DNA from: Bacillus sp. Marseille-Q1617
GTDB lineage: Bacteria; Bacillota; Bacilli; Bacillales; Bacillaceae_B
Direction of reading: 5' to 3'
Assembly (NCBI RefSeq): GCF_903645295.1
Contig: NZ_CAHJXM010000001.1
Span: forward strand, 310,001 to 374,000
DNA length: 64,000 nt
Shown here: in pieces, positions 22,134 to 31,207 of the stretch
Position numbering within the stretch: position 1 is the first letter of the stretch
Layout of the letters: every line of letters begins with the position of its first letter
Notes under the pieces: model-generated
Database searches by the model: none
Told to the model about the DNA's origin: nothing
Seen by the model: the letters and a program-made list of their open reading frames with translations, nothing else
Program-made: the position numbers and the translations under genes

Positions 22134-22902
22134 GCACGAATACATTGTGGTCAGCGAACGGGACGGGCTCGGATTCATCGAGCTGAACCGTCCCAAGGTG
22201 CTGAACGCCATCAATCGTCCCATGGTTTCAGAAATCGTGGAAGCTTTTGAGGAATTCGACCGGAATGAACATGTAAAAGTGATCATTTTGTCCGGGAAAG
22301 GAAGGGCCTTTGCCGCCGGAGCCGATATTGATGAAATGTCAGAAGACGGCGCCGTTGATCTTGAACTCCTTAATCAGTTCACTGAATGGGACCGCCTCGC
22401 ATGGATCAAAAAGCCGATTATCGGCGCTGTTCAAGGCTTCGCACTTGGCGGAGGCTTCGAACTGGCATTGTGCTGTGACATGTTGTTTGCAGCAGAAGAT
22501 GCAAGCTTCGGATTCCCTGAAGTGAATCTCGGAGTCATGCCGGGCGCAGGCGGGACTCAGCGTTTGACAAAGCTGATTGGGAAATCAAGAGCAATGGAAT
22601 GGCTCCTGTCAGGCGACCGTTTCACTGCAGCGCAGGCACTCGAATGGGGTGTCATCAACCGTGCGATCGCGCCGGAATTATTAATGGAAGAAACAGAGAA
22701 ATTTGCGAAGAAGCTGGCATCAAAGCCGCCGCTCTCCATACGATTGATCAAAGAATCCGTCCATAAAGCGGTTGATTATTCTCTTTACGAAGGAATGCAA
22801 TATGAACGGAAGAATTTCTATCTTCTTTTTGCCTCCGAAGATCAAAAAGAGGGCATGAAGGCGTTCGTCGAAAAACGCAAACCACATTTCAAAGGAAAGT
22901 AA
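22126..22902 (+). CDS. paaF: 2,3-dehydroadipyl-CoA hydratase / enoyl-CoA hydratase
   Basis: This 258-residue crotonase-fold enzyme has both catalytic glutamates of a hydratase: Glu112 (LGGGFELAL) and Glu132 (FGFPEVNLG). The oxyanion-hole region GRAFAAGADIDEM precedes them. In the Paa pathway PaaF hydrates 2,3-dehydroadipyl-CoA to 3-hydroxyadipyl-CoA. The start overlaps the end of the EthD gene. It is followed 12 bp later by paaG. The split into PaaF here and PaaG next door rests on the catalytic residues. Confidence 0.88.
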   Translation: MSKHEYIVVSERDGLGFIELNRPKVLNAINRPMVSEIVEAFEEFDRNEHVKVIILSGKGRAFAAGADIDEMSEDGAVDLELLNQFTEWDRLAWIKKPIIGAVQGFALGGGFELALCCDMLFAAEDASFGFPEVNLGVMPGAGGTQRLTKLIGKSRAMEWLLSGDRFTAAQALEWGVINRAIAPELLMEETEKFAKKLASKPPLSIRLIKESVHKAVDYSLYEGMQYERKNFYLLFASEDQKEGMKAFVEKRKPHFKGK

Positions 22903-22914
22903 GGAGGCTACATA

Positions 22915-23688
22915 ATGTTCGAAACCATTAAATACGAAGTGAAAAACCATGTAGCCTGGATTACCCTGAACCGCCCGGATAAACTGAATGCGTTCATCCG
23001 CCAGCTCAATCTTGAAGTCGCGAAAGCAGTAAAAGAATCATCCCGGAATGAAGACGTCAGGGCCCTCGTCATTACCGGTGAAGGCCGTGCGTTCTGTTCT
23101 GGACAGGATTTGAGTGAAGTGGATGATTCGATGGATCACGGCGAAGTGTTAAGGAATAATTACGGGCCGATGGTGAAGGAAATTGAAGCCTGCGAGAAGC
23201 CTGTCATCGCGGCGGTGAACGGGGTGGCGGCAGGAGCAGGATTCTCCCTGGCGCTGGCATGTGACTTCAGGCTTGTATCAGAAAAGGCAAGCTTCGTTCA
23301 GGCATTCGTCCATGTCGGGTTGGTTCCTGATTCCGGCAACCTCTACTATTTAGCAAATCTAGTAGGCTATGCAAAAGCACTTGAACTCGCTGTTTTTGGA
23401 GAAAAAATCAAGGCAGATCAAGCTGAGAAGCTCGGATTGGTGACGAAACTGGTACCTGTTGACAGCTGGCAGGAAGAAACGGGAGCCTTTGCAGAAAGAA
23501 TTGCTTCCATGCCGACGAAAGCCATCGGATTGATGAAGAGGCTTTTAAAAGGAAGCCATGATTTAACCTTTGATGAATACTTGGAAAAAGAAGCTTATGC
23601 CCAGCGGATCGCGGGTCAGACCGATGACCACCGTGAAGGCGTCACTGCATTCCTGGAAAAACGAAGACCATCTTTTCAAGGTAAATAG
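22915..23688 (+). CDS. paaG: 1,2-epoxyphenylacetyl-CoA isomerase (oxepin-CoA forming)
   Basis: This 257-residue crotonase-fold protein lacks the two hydratase glutamates (Ser at 111, His in the second position). It has the PaaG-type aspartate, Asp139, in GLVPDSGNLYYLANLVG, and the family segment AFCSGQDLSEVDD. PaaG turns the ring epoxide into the seven-membered oxepin-CoA and also shifts double bonds later in the pathway. ATG follows AAGGAGG. It is the last gene before a repeat-A fragment that separates it from the aldehyde dehydrogenase gene. Confidence 0.9.
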   Translation: MFETIKYEVKNHVAWITLNRPDKLNAFIRQLNLEVAKAVKESSRNEDVRALVITGEGRAFCSGQDLSEVDDSMDHGEVLRNNYGPMVKEIEACEKPVIAAVNGVAAGAGFSLALACDFRLVSEKASFVQAFVHVGLVPDSGNLYYLANLVGYAKALELAVFGEKIKADQAEKLGLVTKLVPVDSWQEETGAFAERIASMPTKAIGLMKRLLKGSHDLTFDEYLEKEAYAQRIAGQTDDHREGVTAFLEKRRPSFQGK

Positions 23689-23703
23689 AATTGTGGAATT
23701 CAG

Positions 23704-23760
23704 GGAGGCCCACCGGCAACCCGCGGAAAGCGAAGTCTTGCACGGAAATCAATAGCGGCG
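23704..23760 (+). repeat. right-end remnant of repeat A (copy 4)
   Basis: Only the right part of element A is present (AACCCGCGGAAAGCGAAGTC to CACGGAAATCAATAGCGG); the left half is missing. It lies between paaG and the aldehyde dehydrogenase gene, probably within one transcript. Confidence 0.65.
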
Positions 23761-23794
23761 TTTAACACAGAAAAACGAAAAAGGAGATGGGACT

Positions 23795-25312
23795 ATGTCT
23801 ACAGTAAAAGAACAAAGCTTTGAAGTACTCGAGATGAAAAGAGAGCATTATTCATTGGTGATCAACGGACAGCGTATGGAAAGTGAATCAGGGGACACGT
23901 TCACGACTTATAACCCTGCTACGGGTGAGCCGATCGCAACGGTTTCACTTGCCTCCGTCGAAGATGCAGAAAAAGCTGTTCTGGCTGCAAGGAATGCATT
24001 TGATCATGGGAAGTGGAAGAAGTTCCCGATCAACAAACGCTCCCGAGTGCTGAATAAGATCGCCGGTATCATGCGTTCACGCTTTAATGAACTGGTTTCA
24101 CTTGAAATCATGGACAGCGGAAAATCATTATCTGCAGCCCAAGGCCAGGTTATGCAGGCAATCGAAGACTTTGAATTCTACGCGGGTGCAATTGTCGGAC
24201 ACCGCGGCACGGTGAACAATGTACCGGGACAATTCACGAATACGGCAGAGAAGGAGCCTGTCGGTGTTTGTGCTCAAATCATCCCTTGGAATTACCCATT
24301 GATGATGGCAGCTTGGAAGATTGCCCCTGCGATCGCAGCTGGATGCTCAGTGGTTGTAAAGCCGGCGACGCTCACTCCGCTCACAGCCATTGTACTTGGT
24401 GAAATCTGTATCGAAGCGGGAGTGCCTGAAGGTGTCGTCAATATCGTGCCGGGAGCCGGTTCTTCCGTAGGAAACTATCTTGTGGAGCACGAAAAAGTAG
24501 ACAAAGTGGCATTCACAGGATCGACGCCGATCGGTAAAAATATCATGGAAAAAGCTTCTCAAACATTGAAACGCGTGACTTTGGAACTTGGAGGCAAATC
24601 TCCGAACATTGTATTTGATGATGCTGATGTAGATGCTGCGGTAGATGGTTCGCTGTTTGGAATCTTCTATAATACAGGGCAGTCCTGTGAAGCACGCTCA
24701 AGACTTTATGTGCATGAAGATATCTATGATGAGTTCATGGAAAAATTCACAGCGAAAACGAAGAAGCTTTCGCTTGGCGATCCGCATGATAAAGGAACTC
24801 ATATCGGTGCCATCATCAATCAGGGACAGGTGGATACGATACACAGCTATGTGGAGTCCGCCAAAGAGGATGGAGCCACGATCGTGACCGGAGGAAAGCC
24901 GGCGAAAGTGGAAGGCTTTGAAAAAGGATACTGGTATGAGCCGACAATCATTACAGATGTCAATCATGATATGAAGGCTGTAAAGGAAGAAATCTTCGGA
25001 CCTGTTGTCGTTGTGATGAAATTCAAGGATGAAAAAGAAGTCATCAAGATGGCGAACGACAGCGAATACGGACTTGGCTCAGCTGTATGGACGCAGAACC
25101 ACGGCCGTGCAACAAGAGTGTCAAAAGCGATTCAAGCCGGTATCGTCATGGTGAACTGTCCATTCTCGGCATTCCCGGGAACACCGTTCGGTGGCTACAA
25201 GCAGTCCGGTTTCGGCCGCGAACTATGTGTGGAAACACTGGACTTATACACAGAAACGAAGAGTATCATCTCATACTTTGGTAACCGTCCGCTGAATCCA
25301 TTCGGCGTATAA
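23795..25312 (+). CDS. NAD(P)-dependent aldehyde dehydrogenase of the paa cluster
   Basis: This 505-residue protein has a complete ALDH active site: Asn166 in PWNYP, Glu264 in LELGGKSPN and Cys298 in YNTGQSCEAR. It resembles betaine/phenylacetaldehyde dehydrogenases. In enteric PaaZ an ALDH domain is joined to a C-terminal MaoC-like hydratase of about 160 residues that opens the oxepin ring; that domain is absent here. By position this enzyme may oxidise the 3-oxo-5,6-dehydrosuberyl-CoA semialdehyde, with the ring hydrolase encoded elsewhere, or it may oxidise phenylacetaldehyde. ATG follows AAAGGAGATGG. Confidence 0.85.
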   Translation: MSTVKEQSFEVLEMKREHYSLVINGQRMESESGDTFTTYNPATGEPIATVSLASVEDAEKAVLAARNAFDHGKWKKFPINKRSRVLNKIAGIMRSRFNELVSLEIMDSGKSLSAAQGQVMQAIEDFEFYAGAIVGHRGTVNNVPGQFTNTAEKEPVGVCAQIIPWNYPLMMAAWKIAPAIAAGCSVVVKPATLTPLTAIVLGEICIEAGVPEGVVNIVPGAGSSVGNYLVEHEKVDKVAFTGSTPIGKNIMEKASQTLKRVTLELGGKSPNIVFDDADVDAAVDGSLFGIFYNTGQSCEARSRLYVHEDIYDEFMEKFTAKTKKLSLGDPHDKGTHIGAIINQGQVDTIHSYVESAKEDGATIVTGGKPAKVEGFEKGYWYEPTIITDVNHDMKAVKEEIFGPVVVVMKFKDEKEVIKMANDSEYGLGSAVWTQNHGRATRVSKAIQAGIVMVNCPFSAFPGTPFGGYKQSGFGRELCVETLDLYTETKSIISYFGNRPLNPFGV

Positions 25313-25330
25313 ACATAACAGCTTGATACA

Positions 25331-25357
25331 GGGGTTGTCCTTTTACGGGTCAACCCC
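25331..25357 (+). terminator. intercistronic stem-loop, possible weak terminator
   Basis: GGGGTTG (25331-25337) pairs with CAACCCC (25351-25357). The following bases TTATTGC are only weakly T-rich, so it may be an attenuating or mRNA-stabilising hairpin before paaH. Confidence 0.45.
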
Positions 25358-25381
25358 TTATTGCTATAAGGAGGAATCGAC

Positions 25382-26257
25382 ATGACACAGCATATTGTTG
25401 TCGTAGGATCAGGAGTAATGGGAAGAGGGATCGCCTATGTAAGTGCAGTGGGGGGCTTCAGAACCACTTTGGTGGATATTAAACAGGAACAGCTCGATCA
25501 TGCCAAAGAAGATATTCAGCGCATTTTTGAAAAAGGTGTGGAAAGAGGGAAGGTCACGAATCAGGAGTATATCGAAGCACGCGAACGCCTTTCGTATTCT
25601 GCTAATCTATCCATTACGGTCCGTGATGCGGATGTCGTCATCGAAGCTGTCCCGGAAAAAACTGATATCAAACGCGGTGTATTCGAAGTGCTGGATTCGC
25701 ATGCTCCTGATTACTGCTATCTGGCAACCAACACTTCAACGATGAGTCCGACAGAAATCGGTTCTTTCACGAAACGTCCGGACAAAGTCATTGCGATGCA
25801 TTTCTTCAACCCTGTACATAAAATGCCGCTGGTTGAAATCGTAAGAGGACTGGAAACAAGTGATGAAACGGCGGAAGTGATTGAACAGGTTGCCCGTTTA
25901 ATGGGCAAGGATACAGTGGTCATCAATGAGTTCCCGGGATTTGTTACAAGCAGGATCAGCGCGCTGGTCGGAAACGAAGCCTTTTATATGCTGCAAGAAG
26001 GCCTCGGTAGCCCGGAAGAGATTGATAAAGCCATCAAGCTTGGTCTGAATTATCCTATGGGACCATTTGAACTGGGGGACCTGGTGGGGTTGGATACACG
26101 TCTGAACAACCTGAAATACCTCCATGAAAAGCTTGGGGAGAAATACCGTCCGGCCCCTCTATTGGAACAATACGTGAAAGCTGGAAGACTCGGCAGGAAG
26201 TCAGGCAAGGGTGTGTATGATTACTCAGAATCGAAAGAAAAGGAGAGCCGGCCATGA
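25382..26257 (+). CDS. paaH: 3-hydroxyacyl-CoA dehydrogenase (3-hydroxyadipyl-CoA)
   Basis: This 291-residue protein is of the short PaaH/Hbd type. The NAD-binding motif is IVVVGSGVMGRGIAY at the start. The catalytic His is in AMHFFNPVHKMPLVE (about 141) and NYPMGPFELGDLVGLD marks the C-terminal domain. In the pathway it oxidises 3-hydroxyadipyl-CoA to 3-oxoadipyl-CoA using NAD+. The ATG is preceded by AAGGAGGAATCGAC. The stop overlaps the thiolase start by four bases (ATGA), so the two are translationally coupled. Confidence 0.9.
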   Translation: MTQHIVVVGSGVMGRGIAYVSAVGGFRTTLVDIKQEQLDHAKEDIQRIFEKGVERGKVTNQEYIEARERLSYSANLSITVRDADVVIEAVPEKTDIKRGVFEVLDSHAPDYCYLATNTSTMSPTEIGSFTKRPDKVIAMHFFNPVHKMPLVEIVRGLETSDETAEVIEQVARLMGKDTVVINEFPGFVTSRISALVGNEAFYMLQEGLGSPEEIDKAIKLGLNYPMGPFELGDLVGLDTRLNNLKYLHEKLGEKYRPAPLLEQYVKAGRLGRKSGKGVYDYSESKEKESRP

Positions 26258-27456
26258 GGGAAGTTGTCATTGTTGATGCAGTGCGGACTCCGATCGGAAG
26301 GTATAAAGGAGCATTGAAGGATGTCCGGCCGGATGACCTGGGAGCACTTGTGATCAAGGCGCTGATTGATCGGAACACTGAAATGCCTGTTAACGCAATA
26401 GAAGAGGTCGTGTTCGGAAATGCGAATGGAGCGGGAGAGGATAACCGGAATGTAGCACGTATGTCCACCCTGCTCGCAGGCCTTCCAGTCGAAGTCGGTG
26501 CGACGACAATCAACCGGCTGTGCGGGTCGGGACTGGATGCGGTGAATTATGCCGCCCGTGCGATCCTTGCCGGGGAAGGAGATATCTTCATTGCAGGCGG
26601 GACGGAAAGCATGACGAGGGCTCCTTACGTCATGGCCAAACCCTCTAAAGACTTTCCAAGAGGCAATATGGAGATGTTCGATACAACCATTGGATGGCGC
26701 TTTGTCAATTCCCGCCTCAAGCAGAGATACGGGACGGACTCCATGCCCGAAACAGCTGAAAATGTAGCAAAGCAATATGAAATCACCAGGGAAGAACAGG
26801 ACAGGTTTGCCTTCGAGAGCCAAATGAAAGCAAAACGTGCAATGGAAGGAGAACGTTTCAAGGAAGAAATCGTTCCTGTTGAAATCGCTGAGCGAAAAGG
26901 GAATGCAACCACCGTCACAGTCGATGAACATCCTCGTCCCCAAACAAGCATGGAAAAGCTCGGCAAGCTGTCGCCGCTATTTAATGAAGGAACGGTCACT
27001 GCAGGTAATGCGTCAGGCGTCAATGACGGGGCATCCGCTCTGTTGTTGATGAGCAGGGAGAAAGCAGATGAACTGGGCCTGAAACCCCTGGCACGCTATA
27101 TCACCTCTGCGACTGCAGGGCTGGAACCTTCCGTCATGGGACTGGGGCCGATCTATGCGACACGAAAAGCACTGAAGCGCGCCGGCCTTTCGCTTGATCA
27201 AATCGGATTAGTGGAATTGAACGAAGCATTTGCCGCCCAATCGATCGCCTGCATGAGAGACCTTGGGCTGAACGATGATATCGTCAACGTCAATGGCGGA
27301 GCAATCGCCTTCGGTCATCCGCTTGGAGCAAGCGGAGCGAGGATCCTGACCACACTCGTGCATGAGATGAAGAAACGGGGTACCCGGTACGGCCTCTCGA
27401 CGATGTGTATCGGTGTGGGGCAGGGGATCGCGACGCTGGTAGAAAATATAGATTAA
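26254..27456 (+). CDS. paaJ: 3-oxoadipyl-CoA/acetyl-CoA thiolase
   Basis: This 400-residue thiolase has nucleophile Cys90 in [11 protein letters not shown], His in [17 protein letters not shown] near 356 and the second Cys in [10 protein letters not shown] near 386. It cleaves 3-oxoadipyl-CoA to acetyl-CoA and succinyl-CoA, the last step of phenylacetate breakdown, and may also act on the C8 intermediate. The start overlaps paaH by four bases and a clear terminator follows, closing the catabolic operon. Confidence 0.9.
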   Translation: MREVVIVDAVRTPIGRYKGALKDVRPDDLGALVIKALIDRNTEMPVNAIEEVVFGNANGAGEDNRNVARMSTLLAGLPVEVGATTINRLCGSGLDAVNYAARAILAGEGDIFIAGGTESMTRAPYVMAKPSKDFPRGNMEMFDTTIGWRFVNSRLKQRYGTDSMPETAENVAKQYEITREEQDRFAFESQMKAKRAMEGERFKEEIVPVEIAERKGNATTVTVDEHPRPQTSMEKLGKLSPLFNEGTVTAGNASGVNDGASALLLMSREKADELGLKPLARYITSATAGLEPSVMGLGPIYATRKALKRAGLSLDQIGLVELNEAFAAQSIACMRDLGLNDDIVNVNGGAIAFGHPLGASGARILTTLVHEMKKRGTRYGLSTMCIGVGQGIATLVENID

Positions 27457-27463
27457 TAATGAA

Positions 27464-27510
27464 GAAAGAGGTGCTGGTAACGGGACCTCTTTCTGTGATG
27501 TCTTTTTTTT
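27464..27510 (+). terminator. rho-independent terminator of the paa operon
   Basis: GAAAGAGGT (27464-27472) pairs with ACCTCTTTC (27485-27493); a run of eight T residues follows at 27503-27510 after a short gap. Confidence 0.7.
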
Positions 27511-27620
27511 AAAAGATAGTTTAATAAGTGTGAGAGTGAGATAGTATCACAAATAAAAGTTGAGAGAAATTCAGGAATTATATTTAATTTCCTTATGAGT
27601 TTGTGATAATATATTTACCA

Positions 27621-27637
27621 AACGTAAAATGAACGTC
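27621..27637 (+). promoter_or_regulatory. AACGT direct repeats upstream of paaX
   Basis: AACGT occurs at 27621 and 27632, one helical turn apart, 50 bp before the paaX start. The AACG core recurs at the other paa-region promoters, so this may be an autoregulatory site. Confidence 0.35.
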
Positions 27638-27686
27638 ACAAGAAAGTTTTTTCACAAAAGTGATTGTACATAAAGGAGAGGCATCA

Positions 27687-28562
27687 ATGAATACCAGATC
27701 AATGATCTTTACCCTTTACGGGGATTACATACGCCATTATGGAAATAAAATATGGATCGGCAGTCTCATCCGTTTGCTGAATGAATTCGGCCACAACGAC
27801 CAGGCCGTCCGGGCGGCGATTTCAAGGATGAATAAACAAGGCTGGGTAAAGGCGGAGAAGCAGGGGAATAAAAGCTATTACTCTTTGACCGAACCCGGCG
27901 TCGACCGCATGGAAGAAGCTGCGAACCGTATTTTCAAGCTCAAGCCTCAGGAGTGGGACGGAAAGTGGAGAGTCTTCATGTACAGCATCCCTGAAGAAAT
28001 CCGCAGCATCCGCGATGAGCTTCGCAAGGAATTGGTATGGAGCGGCTTTGGCACGCTTTCGACCTCCACTTGGATTTCACCAAACAATTTGGAAAAACAG
28101 GTTCAATCCCTGATCAAGAAATATGACATCAAAGAATATGTCGATTTCTTTATTGCAGAATACCAAGGACCGAATGAAAATCAGCGACTGGTCGAAAAGA
28201 GCTGGGACTTGAAAGAAATCAATGAACGTTACCAGGAATTCATTGCTCATTACAGCCAGCAGTATATGATTGATAAGAACAAAATCAAGAAAGGCGACAT
28301 GAGTGATGCTGAATGCTTTGTTGAGCGGACCAAGCTTGTACATGAGTACCGTAAATTCCTCTTCGTGGATCCCGGCCTTCCTGAAGAGCTTCTTCCTGAA
28401 AAGTGGCTCGGTGCACACGCAGCCTCCTTGTTTGCCGAATACTATAAAGAACTTGCGGAACCGGCATCCCGATTCTTCGAAAGTGTATTCGAAGACGGCA
28501 ATGAATTAAAAAATAAAGACCGCAGTTATGATATCATGACCCATCCTTTACTGCTTGATTGA
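27687..28562 (+). CDS. paaX: PaaX-family transcriptional regulator
   Basis: The start at ATG 27687 follows AAGGAGAGG, giving 291 residues; an ATG-less extension to 27660 is rejected. The N-terminal winged helix-turn-helix part includes MIFTLYGDYIRHYGNKIWIG and AVRAAISRMNKQGWVKAEKQ. The central/C-terminal part (WDGKWRVFMYSIPEEIRSIR; LVHEYRKFLFVDPGLPEELL) is typical of PaaX, a repressor released by phenylacetyl-CoA. It has its own promoter region and terminator and lies between the paa operon and the transport genes. It is the natural candidate to read the AACG-type boxes found before paaK, the ABC importer and the thioesterase genes. Confidence 0.9.
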   Translation: MNTRSMIFTLYGDYIRHYGNKIWIGSLIRLLNEFGHNDQAVRAAISRMNKQGWVKAEKQGNKSYYSLTEPGVDRMEEAANRIFKLKPQEWDGKWRVFMYSIPEEIRSIRDELRKELVWSGFGTLSTSTWISPNNLEKQVQSLIKKYDIKEYVDFFIAEYQGPNENQRLVEKSWDLKEINERYQEFIAHYSQQYMIDKNKIKKGDMSDAECFVERTKLVHEYRKFLFVDPGLPEELLPEKWLGAHAASLFAEYYKELAEPASRFFESVFEDGNELKNKDRSYDIMTHPLLLD

Positions 28563-28563
28563 G

Positions 28564-28594
28564 AAAACCCCTGCTTAAAATGGCAGGGGTTTTT
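28564..28594 (+). terminator. rho-independent terminator
   Basis: AAAACCCCTGC (28564-28574) pairs with GCAGGGGTTTT (28583-28593), ending in T residues. It ends paaX. Confidence 0.88.
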
Positions 28595-28728
28595 GACTGC
28601 TCCGAGAAGTCCTAACTCTGCTGGTCCCTGAAAAATAATCTCATTAACGTTTTCCTGCCATAATGTTAAATAGCACTTGTCTAAATTTTCTTGAAAGTAT
28701 AACATGAATTTAACGGAGGGGGATTTTA

Positions 28729-29682
28729 ATGAATAACTTAACGGAGATTCTCAAAATTAAATATCCTATTCTTCAAGGGGGAATGGGGAACATCAGCAAT
28801 GCTCCTCTGACGGCTGCCGTATCAGAAGCGGGTGCGCTGGGCACCATTGGGGCAGGGACAATGAGCGTAGAGGAAGTAGAAAATATAATCATAGAGACGA
28901 AGAATCGTACAGCAAAACCTTTTGCATTAAATATTCCAATCGCCATCACACCTCATTTACAAGACATAGTCCGCCTGGTGGTTAAACATAAGGTGCCAGC
29001 CGTATCCTTATCGGCGGGAAATCCAACGCCGCTCATTCCATATTTCCATGAACATGGTGTGAAAGTAATCTGTGTGGTCGCTTCCAAAAAACAAGCGATG
29101 AAAGCGGAAGAAGCAGGGGCCGATGTTATTGTCGGAGAAGGATATGAAGCAGCGGGGATCAATTCCAATCTGGAAACTACGACTCTCGCACTCATTCCGC
29201 AGCTTATTGATGCAGTGAGCATTCCCGTGGTCGCTGCAGGAGGTATCGGTGACGGAAGGGGACTTGCAAGCATGCTCGCCCTCGGTGCAAGCGGGGTGCA
29301 GATGGGGACCCGTCTCATCGCTACGCAGGAAGCACCATTTCATGAAAACTACAAAACTGCACTATTAAATGCTCAGGATGACAGCACGGTGATTGTCGGC
29401 CGCTCAGTCGGCAAGGTAAGAAGGGTCATGAAAACACCTTACTCAGCCGATTTGATCCGTAAAGAAAAGGAAGGCGTTCCGGCTGAGGAGTTCGGACTGC
29501 TAACTTCGGAAGACTATCATAGAGTCGGTGCACTCGAAGGAAAGCTCGATCAGGGATTTATCAACGGCGGCCAGGTTTCTGGATTGGTTTCGGATATTCC
29601 GACAGTGAAAGAGCTTTTTGAGAAAATGATGAGTGATTCAGAGAACATTTTTGGGAGATTGGCGAAGAACAGGATGAAATGA
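28729..29682 (+). CDS. nitronate monooxygenase / FabK-like flavoprotein
   Basis: This 317-residue FMN TIM-barrel protein of the 2-nitropropane dioxygenase family begins LKIKYPILQGGMGNIS. The phosphate-binding segments are VVAAGGIGDGRGLASMLALGASGVQMGTR. Such enzymes oxidise nitronates, and relatives act as enoyl-ACP reductases (FabK); sequence alone does not separate the two. It is preceded by GGAGGGGG and by the box TTAACGTT at 28644, so it may belong to the same regulon as the paa genes. It is monocistronic, ended by a hairpin. Confidence 0.8.
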   Translation: MNNLTEILKIKYPILQGGMGNISNAPLTAAVSEAGALGTIGAGTMSVEEVENIIIETKNRTAKPFALNIPIAITPHLQDIVRLVVKHKVPAVSLSAGNPTPLIPYFHEHGVKVICVVASKKQAMKAEEAGADVIVGEGYEAAGINSNLETTTLALIPQLIDAVSIPVVAAGGIGDGRGLASMLALGASGVQMGTRLIATQEAPFHENYKTALLNAQDDSTVIVGRSVGKVRRVMKTPYSADLIRKEKEGVPAEEFGLLTSEDYHRVGALEGKLDQGFINGGQVSGLVSDIPTVKELFEKMMSDSENIFGRLAKNRMK

Positions 29683-29692
29683 TAGAGAGGAG

Positions 29693-29723
29693 GCATGTTC
29701 CTTTTATGGGGGCGTGCTTTTTT
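29693..29723 (+). terminator. rho-independent terminator
   Basis: GCATGTTCC (29693-29701) pairs with GGGGGCGTGC (29708-29717) using G-U pairs, followed by six T residues. Confidence 0.75.
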
Positions 29724-29740
29724 GGTTTGAACTCTAGGTT

Positions 29741-29862
29741 ATCGACTGTTTATTGGTTTTATCGATCGTTTTTTTGATATATCGGCCAAAAGTAATTTTT
29801 ATCGGCCATTATATTATTTTATCCGTCCAAAATTTCAATATATCGACCATTCATCACAAAAC
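29741..29862. repeat. 20-bp-period degenerate array 2 (ATCG anchors)
   Basis: Anchors of the type ATCG(G/A)CC begin at 29741, 29761, 29781, 29801, 29821 (ATCC) and 29842, spacings 20, 20, 20, 20 and 21. The rest of each unit is A/T-rich and different. The remainder of this 500-bp gap, to 30040, shows nothing I can assign. Confidence 0.78.
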
Positions 29863-30049
29863 GACAAATTTCGCGCTCCCGCCAAATAAACACCACCTCC
29901 CCTCATGGAATCCCCGATCTTACAAAGATACCGATTATTCAACATCTAATGCTTCCATACCTCTATATAAATTCAGATTTCACTCCAAAAAAACAGTAAA
30001 AACAACTAGATATTCCTACCCAAACCGTCTATACTAATATTAATTTTTA

Positions 30050-30110
30050 AATTTTCGGAATATTATTGACTATTTTGTGACGGTGATGATACTATAACGT
30101 TGTATTAACG
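30050..30110 (+). promoter_or_regulatory. promoter/operator of the ABC importer operon
   Basis: AATTTTCGGAATATT (30050-30064) matches the CodY motif in 13 of 15 positions. TTGACT (30066-30071) follows, then TACTAT (30090-30095) after 18 bases. The inverted repeat CGTT-gtatt-AACG sits at 30098-30110, overlapping the expected start point. The distance from TTGACT to CGTT is 32, identical to the thioesterase promoter at 33105. Confidence 0.6.
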
Positions 30111-30195
30111 ATGGCTATGATTTTTATCACAAAGGTGGATTCTGTAGTCTATAAGACTATTGATCATATTTAAGAAGAGAAAAAGGGGGATTTCA

Positions 30196-31191
30196 ATGAA
30201 GAAGAAGAGTTTGTTACTCGGTGTCATCACGATGCTTCTAGGTATGCTGTTTTTAACTGGATGCGGCGGTGAAAAAAGTTCAGGAGACAAAGAATATGTA
30301 ATCGGGGTCACCCAGATTGTTGAACACCCTTCTTTGGATGCGGCGTTCGAAGGCTTTAAGAAGGCTTTGGCTGAAAATGGCTTTAAGGAAGGCGAGAATG
30401 TTAAGTTTGATGTTCAATTAGCTCAAGGAGATCCAAGTAACTCTCAAACGATTGCCAAGAACCTTGTCGGTGACGGCGTCGATCTCATCTTTGCGAATTC
30501 AACCCCAAGTGCTCAGCACGCATTGAATGCAACGAAGGACATTCCGATTGTCTTTACCTCTGTTACGGATCCTGTAGGTGCTGAGTTAGTCAAATCATTC
30601 GATGAGCCTGGTGAGAATATCACAGGTACATCTGATAACCACCCTGAAGCGACTTCTAAAACCATTTTCTTTATGACAGATGAATTAGAAGCAAAAAATA
30701 TCGGTATCATTTACAACTCTGGAGAGCAGAACTCTGTTGTACAAGCTGAAGAAGTGAAAAAGCTGGTCGAAGAAAAGGGAGCAAAGCTTGTTGAGGCTTC
30801 AGTTTCTACTTCCGCAGAAGTAAAGCAGGCTGCGGAGTCGCTGGTCGGCCGTGTCGATGCCATCTACATCCCGACGGATAATACAGTTGTATCCGCTCTT
30901 GAATCTGTTATTTCTGTAGCGAACGATAAGGATATTCCTTTATTCGTCGGAGAGCTTGATTCTATGAAAAAGGGTGCGGTAGCTGCCAGCGGATTCAGCT
31001 ATGAGGACCTTGGATATGAAACGGGCTTGATGGCCGTGAAAATTTTAAAAGGCGAGAAAAAGCCTTCTGAAATCAATGTGGAGTATCCGAAGAACTTCAA
31101 GCTTATGTTCAATAAAGCAGCAGCAGAAGCTCAAGGCGTGGAAGTACAGGAAGCCTGGTCTGAAATGGGAGAGTTTTACGAAGCAAAATAA
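30196..31191 (+). CDS. ABC importer substrate-binding lipoprotein (TrpX-like, COG2984)
   Basis: The start at ATG 30196 follows AAGGGGG, giving 331 residues with a lipoprotein signal peptide ending LFLTGCGG. The mature part is a periplasmic-type binding protein of the ABC_sub_bind family (EYVIGVTQIVEHPSLDAAFEG; DGVDLIFANSTPSAQHA). The family includes TrpX and other binders of small aromatic or amino-acid ligands. It is first in an operon with its permease and ATPase. The shared operator and the surrounding genes suggest uptake of phenylacetate, an aromatic amino acid or a relative; the ligand is not determined. Confidence 0.85.
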   Translation: MKKKSLLLGVITMLLGMLFLTGCGGEKSSGDKEYVIGVTQIVEHPSLDAAFEGFKKALAENGFKEGENVKFDVQLAQGDPSNSQTIAKNLVGDGVDLIFANSTPSAQHALNATKDIPIVFTSVTDPVGAELVKSFDEPGENITGTSDNHPEATSKTIFFMTDELEAKNIGIIYNSGEQNSVVQAEEVKKLVEEKGAKLVEASVSTSAEVKQAAESLVGRVDAIYIPTDNTVVSALESVISVANDKDIPLFVGELDSMKKGAVAASGFSYEDLGYETGLMAVKILKGEKKPSEINVEYPKNFKLMFNKAAAEAQGVEVQEAWSEMGEFYEAK

Positions 31192-31207
31192 GAGAGGATG
31201 ATGATTC

